DNA of 28,127 nt from a virus, in IMG/VR virus record IMGVR_UViG_3300037264_000873, positions 1 through 28,127 of that record. One strand, 5' to 3'. Below the pieces are notes generated by a model. It saw only the letters and a list, made by a program, of their open reading frames with translations, did no database searches and was not told the DNA's origin. The translations under genes were made by a program, and so were the position numbers. This document shows positions 24,173 through 28,127 of this stretch, piece after piece (within the stretch, counting starts at the first letter, position 1; every line of letters starts with the position of its first letter).

Positions 24173-24598
24173 ATGCCGTTCGACTCCCCGATGACCGCGA
24201 TCCGAGGCCTACTCCAACGGGCACGCTTCCAGATCGCCGACACCGAGGCTGTGGACAACCCCAGTGGGACCAAGGCCATCGGGCAGTTCCAGTTCCTCCC
24301 GTCCTTCTACGGAGAGACTGGCACCTATCGCTTCGAGGCGGTGCTCAGCGTTTCCAACGCCTTGATCACCGGGTCGGTGCAGTTGTACAACGTCACGGAC
24401 GGAGAGGCGGTCACGAACGGCCTCCTTCAGACGACCAGCACCACGCCGACACAGGTCATCAGCTCCCCGCTGACAGTGGGCTCGGCAGCCGGCAACCTGA
24501 AGGACACAACGAAGATCTACGAGGTGAGGATCTCGGTCACTGGGGCACTTGCCTCGGACATCCTGTCGGTGGGCTCGGTCCTCCTCCGGGTCGCCTGA
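24173..24598 (+). CDS. Small fibre-associated beta protein, unknown function
   Basis: The product has 141 residues from ATG 24173, with GAGAAG at 24161-24166 and a 10-base gap after the previous stop. The frame is open further upstream (ATG at 24083), but that would overlap the preceding gene by 80 bases and adds an implausible sequence, so the later start is preferred. After a short N-terminal segment (MPFDSPMTAIRGLLQRARFQ) the protein is beta-rich: TGTYRFEAVLSVSNALITG, SVQLYNVTDGE and DTTKIYEVRISVTG. This resembles the jelly-roll carbohydrate-binding-like domains in fibre-accessory proteins. It lies between the two tailspike paralogues and likely belongs to the same transcript as the first. 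No catalytic motif is visible. Confidence 0.7.
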   Translation: MPFDSPMTAIRGLLQRARFQIADTEAVDNPSGTKAIGQFQFLPSFYGETGTYRFEAVLSVSNALITGSVQLYNVTDGEAVTNGLLQTTSTTPTQVISSPLTVGSAAGNLKDTTKIYEVRISVTGALASDILSVGSVLLRVA

Positions 24599-24610
24599 CC
24601 CTTGGGGCGG

Positions 24611-24684
24611 GCGGTGGCCGTCCTATAGCAGCAAGGGTGTAGAGCCCTTCCCGGAGAGGATGGATGGCCGCCATCATCAGGAGC
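24611..24684 (+). repeat. Duplicated leader of tailspike genes, copy 2
   Basis: Counterpart of 20513-20586, of equal length. Shared blocks are GCGGTGGC, CCTATAGC, GTAGAGCCC, a GGAG-type ribosome site and ATGGCCGCC with nearby ATCAGGAGC. Confidence 0.7.
24622..24644 (+). promoter_or_regulatory. Bipartite CCTATA-N11-GTAGAG motif
   Basis: CCTATA at 24622-24627 and GTAGAG at 24639-24644 lie in the 65-base gap before the second tailspike gene. The ribosome site GGAGAGGA (24653-24660) follows. The spacing is one base shorter than in the first tailspike copy. Confidence 0.5.
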
Positions 24685-27600
24685 ACCGTGTCGCCGGTAG
24701 CCCACCCCGTAACGGGTGTGGCTCGGGGCACGGTGAACGGGGCGAGCCGAGACGACCTCTACGTCGGCGATGCAGTCACCCTCTTGTCCGTGAACACGGC
24801 GGGCACCTACGCCTGGACCCTGGCCTACCGTCCACCTGGGTCAACGGCTGCCTTCTCGGGAAGTGCCCTCGCCCAGTCCCCCGGCTTCATCACCGTGGAC
24901 CGGGAAGGGCCGTACCTGATCCGGCTCACGGTGGACCTGGGCCAACCCACCGAGAGCACCCAGTTCGTCAGGCTCCGGTACCTCACCGACTTCGGCCAAC
25001 TCCGCCTTGTGTCTGCGGGTGAGCAGAACAACAGCGGCATCCCAGTCCCCGTTGATCAGAGTGCCCAGGGGTGGGCGGATGCCCAGAACACCAACCTCAC
25101 CACCCTGCTTGGGCTCATCGCCAAGGTCTCGACCTCGGGTCGGGTTCTCTACGTTGACCAGAACGGTTCCTCGACGGACACCATCCTCGGGTACGCCGAC
25201 TTCGACAACATCCAAGACGCCATCGACGAGGCCGTCTCGAACGGGCCCACGTTGGCAGAACCCTGGGTCGTCCTCGTCCGGCCAGGCCTCTACACCGAAG
25301 ACCTGGCCTTCGCCCCCCACGTCCACGTCTATGGGTGGCCTGGCACACCCGAGGGGGATGATCAGAACCGGGTTGCCCGCATCCGTAGCGACACGGCCTT
25401 CCATACGGCTGCCTTGGCGGGCGTGACCGACCATGTGTTCCTGGCGAACCTCACCTTCGAGCACCCCATCAACGGCACAGACCCCGCCATCGTGAAGTCT
25501 GGGGTGGGCAGTCTCCACATCTACCGCTGTGCGATCACCAACCAGGGCTCCTCGGCGAGTCAGGGTCCGGCACTTCGGGTGACCGCTGGGTTCGTCGAGG
25601 TCATCGGGAGTCAGCTCCTCCTCAACCCTGGGGCGGGTACCGACCGTCCGGCACTTCGGGTTCTCGGGTCAACAACGACGGTGGAACTCACCGACACGGT
25701 CGTCACAGGTCCAACTGGGGCCATCTTCGAGATCGGCTCGACCGTCACTGCTCGGGACACCCGGTTCAATGGAACCGCCGGAGCAGGAGCGGCGGCCAGC
25801 ATCATCTCGGACGCCTTGGCACTGACGCTGGACTACTGCACCGTCCGAGCACCCCTCGTCGTGAACCCCCTCCGGGTCCACCCATCGGCAGCCGCTCTCA
25901 TCGGGTCCGTGGCCCTCACGATGCGATGGACCTATGTGGACGGCGGCATCCTGTATGACACCACGGGGGTCACGGGAACGACCACCCTCCTCCTGGGGTC
26001 GTGCGAGTACTCGACCCTATCCTTCCCAGGAGGCTCCCCAACCACCTTCGCAGCCACTACGAAGGCCGCGACCCTGTTCTACGACAACACCGTCTCGGGC
26101 CTGACCGCCGAGAACGTCCAGGATGCCATCGACGAGCTGCAAGTCCTCGCCACAGCCGTCCGTACCCTCGATGATGCTTACGATGCGGGTGGTGGTGGGC
26201 CAGGCACAGGTCGGGACATCATCGCCGATGCGGGGGCCGTCCGAATCCTGGATGCTGCGGCTCCTTCCGAACCTGTCCCACCATCGAACACGGACGGACG
26301 GCTTCAGGTGGTCGGGAACGTGGAGGTGGGGTCCATTGGGAAGCCCGAGATCGATCTCGACCCGAATCCATTCGGCGGTGGTCCATTGGTCCGGCTCGGC
26401 CGACTCATCCAGGCCAACAACACCCCCTGGGGCTCCACGGCTTTCATCCTTGGCCAGTCAACGGGAGCACCGGACCACAACAACTACAACCTCCGGGTCC
26501 AGACCGAGTCCTCCTTCACCGGCGGTCGGATTGGTCGTCTCACCCTCCGAGGAGGTGATGGCCTTGCCAATGGCGTCACGACCCCGTTGCCTGGTCCGAT
26601 CTACGTCCAGGCGGGCTCCGCCCAGGCAGGACCGAACGACGGGGCAGATGTGTTCCTCGTTCCTGGCGATGGTCTCGGGGCTGGGGGTGTGGGCTCCCTC
26701 ATCCTCGTTCGCCCCCAGAACGCCACACCTGCAACGCTGACGGCTGGTGGAGCCTTCGTGGGTGGCGTCGCCGGAACCATCCGGTTCGCCATCGACATGG
26801 TGGCCATCGAGGTCGCCATTCTGGCTGGGGACACCCTGGTGGCGGTCCTCGCGAAGTTCGATGCCACGGGTCATGTGACTGCTGCCCATGTCCTCGGCGT
26901 CATCACCCTCACCACGGTTGCCACGGGAGAGAACGCCGAGATCCACTTCCTCAACGACACCGTTGGAGGCAGCCTAGACACGGCCCTCGGCGGCTTCGAT
27001 GGTCAGTCCCAAGTGGACGGCACATGGCCCTCGACCATCGCGATTCGGGTCACTGGGACCAATGAGATCAGCATCGGGGTCGGTGGAGCCACGGGGCCCC
27101 TGGTCTACAACTCGGACACGGGCAAGCTGACCGTCCCGGGGATCATCGACCCGATTGGTCTCGTGCTCGACCAGACCGTTCCACTCGTGGCCGATCCTGG
27201 CAAGGGGGTCATCTTCATCGGCGATGGGACCGGGGGAACGATCGTCGGGAACTTCTACTATCGGTTCGGGGGAGGGGCTCTCCAGGACATCTCGGCCGTT
27301 GTGGGTGGCTCAACGGGGTTCACCGTCAAGGACGAGGGCACCACCGTTCCCAACGGGCCTTTCACGATCCTCAACTTCACCGGATCAGGGGTTGTGGCTG
27401 CGGATGCAGGGGGTGGTCAGGTCAATGTGACCATTACTAGTGCGGGGGGTGTCCAAGGGGTAGCCCAGGAGATGTTCAACGCCTCTGCCTTCACCTTCGG
27501 TGGAGGCGTCTCCTCGGTGGCCTTGGGCAGCACCTTGAACACCGCCGCCGCCGTCCAAGGGTTGATCCTCCTCGCCCGGAATGGACTGCTGGACATGGTC

Positions 27601-27723
27601 AACGTCGGTCCGGCACTCCCAACAACTGCGGACCAATACCGCCTCTCCGGGGGCAACCTGCAAATCGGAACGGACATCACGACATCGAGCAACGCCTACC
27701 GGGTTGTCTACCCGACGCCGTGA
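24664..27723 (+). CDS. Beta-helix tailspike/tail fibre protein 2
   Basis: The product has 1,019 residues, ATG after GGAGAGGA. It is paralogous to the spike at 20566: a PKD/Ig-like sandwich at ~36-110 (YAWTLAYRPPGSTAAFSG), a pectin-lyase-type beta-helix at ~158-455 (YADFDNIQDAIDEA, WVVLVRPGLYTEDLAF), and the linker YDNTVSGLTAENVQDAIDE at ~472-490. The C-terminal half differs more. It has a shared TGKLTVPGIIDPIGLVLDQ segment near ~820, then a GFTVKDEGTTVPNGPF to LNFTGSGV strand pair common in phage fibre proteins (~883-920). A distinct final domain of ~80 residues probably contacts the receptor. It lacks the duplicated jelly-roll domain of paralogue 1. Two spikes with a common base and different tips suggest a branched or dual-specificity adsorption apparatus. 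Confidence 0.85.
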   Translation: MAAIIRSTVSPVAHPVTGVARGTVNGASRDDLYVGDAVTLLSVNTAGTYAWTLAYRPPGSTAAFSGSALAQSPGFITVDREGPYLIRLTVDLGQPTESTQFVRLRYLTDFGQLRLVSAGEQNNSGIPVPVDQSAQGWADAQNTNLTTLLGLIAKVSTSGRVLYVDQNGSSTDTILGYADFDNIQDAIDEAVSNGPTLAEPWVVLVRPGLYTEDLAFAPHVHVYGWPGTPEGDDQNRVARIRSDTAFHTAALAGVTDHVFLANLTFEHPINGTDPAIVKSGVGSLHIYRCAITNQGSSASQGPALRVTAGFVEVIGSQLLLNPGAGTDRPALRVLGSTTTVELTDTVVTGPTGAIFEIGSTVTARDTRFNGTAGAGAAASIISDALALTLDYCTVRAPLVVNPLRVHPSAAALIGSVALTMRWTYVDGGILYDTTGVTGTTTLLLGSCEYSTLSFPGGSPTTFAATTKAATLFYDNTVSGLTAENVQDAIDELQVLATAVRTLDDAYDAGGGGPGTGRDIIADAGAVRILDAAAPSEPVPPSNTDGRLQVVGNVEVGSIGKPEIDLDPNPFGGGPLVRLGRLIQANNTPWGSTAFILGQSTGAPDHNNYNLRVQTESSFTGGRIGRLTLRGGDGLANGVTTPLPGPIYVQAGSAQAGPNDGADVFLVPGDGLGAGGVGSLILVRPQNATPATLTAGGAFVGGVAGTIRFAIDMVAIEVAILAGDTLVAVLAKFDATGHVTAAHVLGVITLTTVATGENAEIHFLNDTVGGSLDTALGGFDGQSQVDGTWPSTIAIRVTGTNEISIGVGGATGPLVYNSDTGKLTVPGIIDPIGLVLDQTVPLVADPGKGVIFIGDGTGGTIVGNFYYRFGGGALQDISAVVGGSTGFTVKDEGTTVPNGPFTILNFTGSGVVAADAGGGQVNVTITSAGGVQGVAQEMFNASAFTFGGGVSSVALGSTLNTAAAVQGLILLARNGLLDMVNVGPALPTTADQYRLSGGNLQIGTDITTSSNAYRVVYPTP
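26077..26136 (+). repeat. Conserved linker repeat of tailspike genes, copy 2
   Basis: Matches 21934-21993 at 55 of 60 bases, with 16- and 17-base perfect blocks. It encodes the linker between the beta-helix and the C-terminal domains. Confidence 0.8.
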
Positions 27724-27741
27724 CCCGGTTTCGGTAGCCCT

Positions 27742-27765
27742 CCTATTCCCACGCATGTTGTAGAC
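27742..27765 (+). promoter_or_regulatory. Bipartite CCTATT-N12-GTAGAC motif
   Basis: CCTATT at 27742-27747 and GTAGAC at 27760-27765 lie in the 77-base gap after the second tailspike gene. A GGAGG ribosome site (27788-27792) precedes ATG 27801. Confidence 0.45.
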
Positions 27766-27800
27766 GAGCTGGAGCTGTTCACCTCACGGAGGCCACCCAC

Positions 27801-28127
27801 ATGGCCGGCAAAGTTTCCCTCTCTCAGCTTCGGGTCAGCTCTACTGTCCTCAACGCGGGCTTGGAGTCCTACACCGACGGCACTCTCGGACTCGACTCCA
27901 TTCGGGTTGCGGCCTCGACCGGCCTGGCCAGGTTGGCCGCGGGCATTGGCATCGACGTCACCGGAACGGTGACGTTCACCACAGCGAGCTGGACGTTCAA
28001 TGCCGCTGCCACCCTCGCCGTTGTCGGAGCGAGCTTCTCGGGTACCGAGGTACCGAACTCCGACTGGGTGTTGAGCCAGATCGCCACCGGGGTGAACTGG
28101 AAGTTCCCGGTCCTTTCGGCCACAGCC
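27801..28127 (+). CDS. Structural protein, 3' partial
   Basis: The frame starts at ATG 27801, with GGAGG about eight bases upstream and a bipartite motif before it, and stays open to the window edge (109 codons seen). The protein begins MAGKVSLSQLRVSSTVLNAG and continues with Thr-, Ala- and Val-rich sequence such as GIDVTGTVTFTTASWTFNAAA and a VPNSDWVLSQIATGVNWKF segment. Repeated short strands of the TVTFTTASWTF type are common in beta-helical or collagen-like phage fibre shafts and in tail-fibre N-terminal attachment regions. It is probably another tail-fibre or appendage gene, given the two spikes upstream. The rest lies outside the window, so the assignment is tentative. Confidence 0.7.
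   Translation, partial: MAGKVSLSQLRVSSTVLNAGLESYTDGTLGLDSIRVAASTGLARLAAGIGIDVTGTVTFTTASWTFNAAATLAVVGASFSGTEVPNSDWVLSQIATGVNWKFPVLSATA

Noticed and set aside
1-28127. CRISPR arrays, tRNA genes, integrase or attachment sites
   Set aside because: No regularly spaced repeats, cloverleaf-like sequences or recombinase motifs were seen; non-coding gaps are all shorter than 100 bases.

Overview
This window is a GC-rich stretch of a tailed-phage (or prophage) genome, almost entirely virion tail and baseplate genes. A baseplate J-like protein sits directly after a probable gp25-like baseplate wedge protein. That pairing points to a contractile-tailed (myovirus-type) phage. The very large structural proteins (about 2,560, 1,150, 1,063 and 1,019 residues) suggest a big virion. 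The host cannot be named from the sequence. I see no tRNA, rRNA, CRISPR array, integrase or insertion sequence.

Layout. From the left edge to 7708 runs a giant beta-rich structural protein, open at its 5' end. It is followed by a small charged protein (7765-7989), an 844-residue structural protein bracketed by amphipathic helices (7989-10523) and a 279-residue coiled-coil protein (10524-11363). A free-standing GIY-YIG homing endonuclease (11419-12255) has inserted exactly at the start of the gp25-like gene (12245-13423) and appears to have captured a copy of its first nine codons. The baseplate J-like gene (13426-16878) and a baseplate-associated protein (16881-18203) complete this block.

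A two-gene island on the opposite strand follows: a zinc-ribbon protein (18212-18808) and a family-4-type uracil-DNA glycosylase (18860-20467). The glycosylase is interrupted by a 333-residue intein placed immediately before an iron-sulfur ligand cysteine. Nested inside the intein, on the other strand and in codon register with it, is a 301-residue homing-endonuclease-like gene (19265-20170) with two helix-turn-helix segments and a Vsr-like nuclease core. The intein frame stays open straight through the antisense of this gene. This is the most unusual feature of the window.

The right part holds two paralogous tailspike or fibre genes with right-handed beta-helix domains (20566-23757 and 24664-27723). 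They are separated by two small fibre-associated genes. The start of another gene (27801 to the edge) runs off the window.

Regulation. A bipartite motif, CCTATW followed 11-12 bases later by GTAG-like sequence, lies upstream of at least five genes or gene groups (7713, 11376, 20524, 24622, 27742). It is a candidate phage promoter or other late-gene signal. The two tailspike genes share it within a duplicated 74-base leader.

Working together, the plus-strand genes probably build the tail, baseplate and host-recognition spikes. The minus-strand glycosylase would act in DNA repair or uracil handling, and the two endonuclease genes are selfish mobile elements using conserved phage genes as targets.
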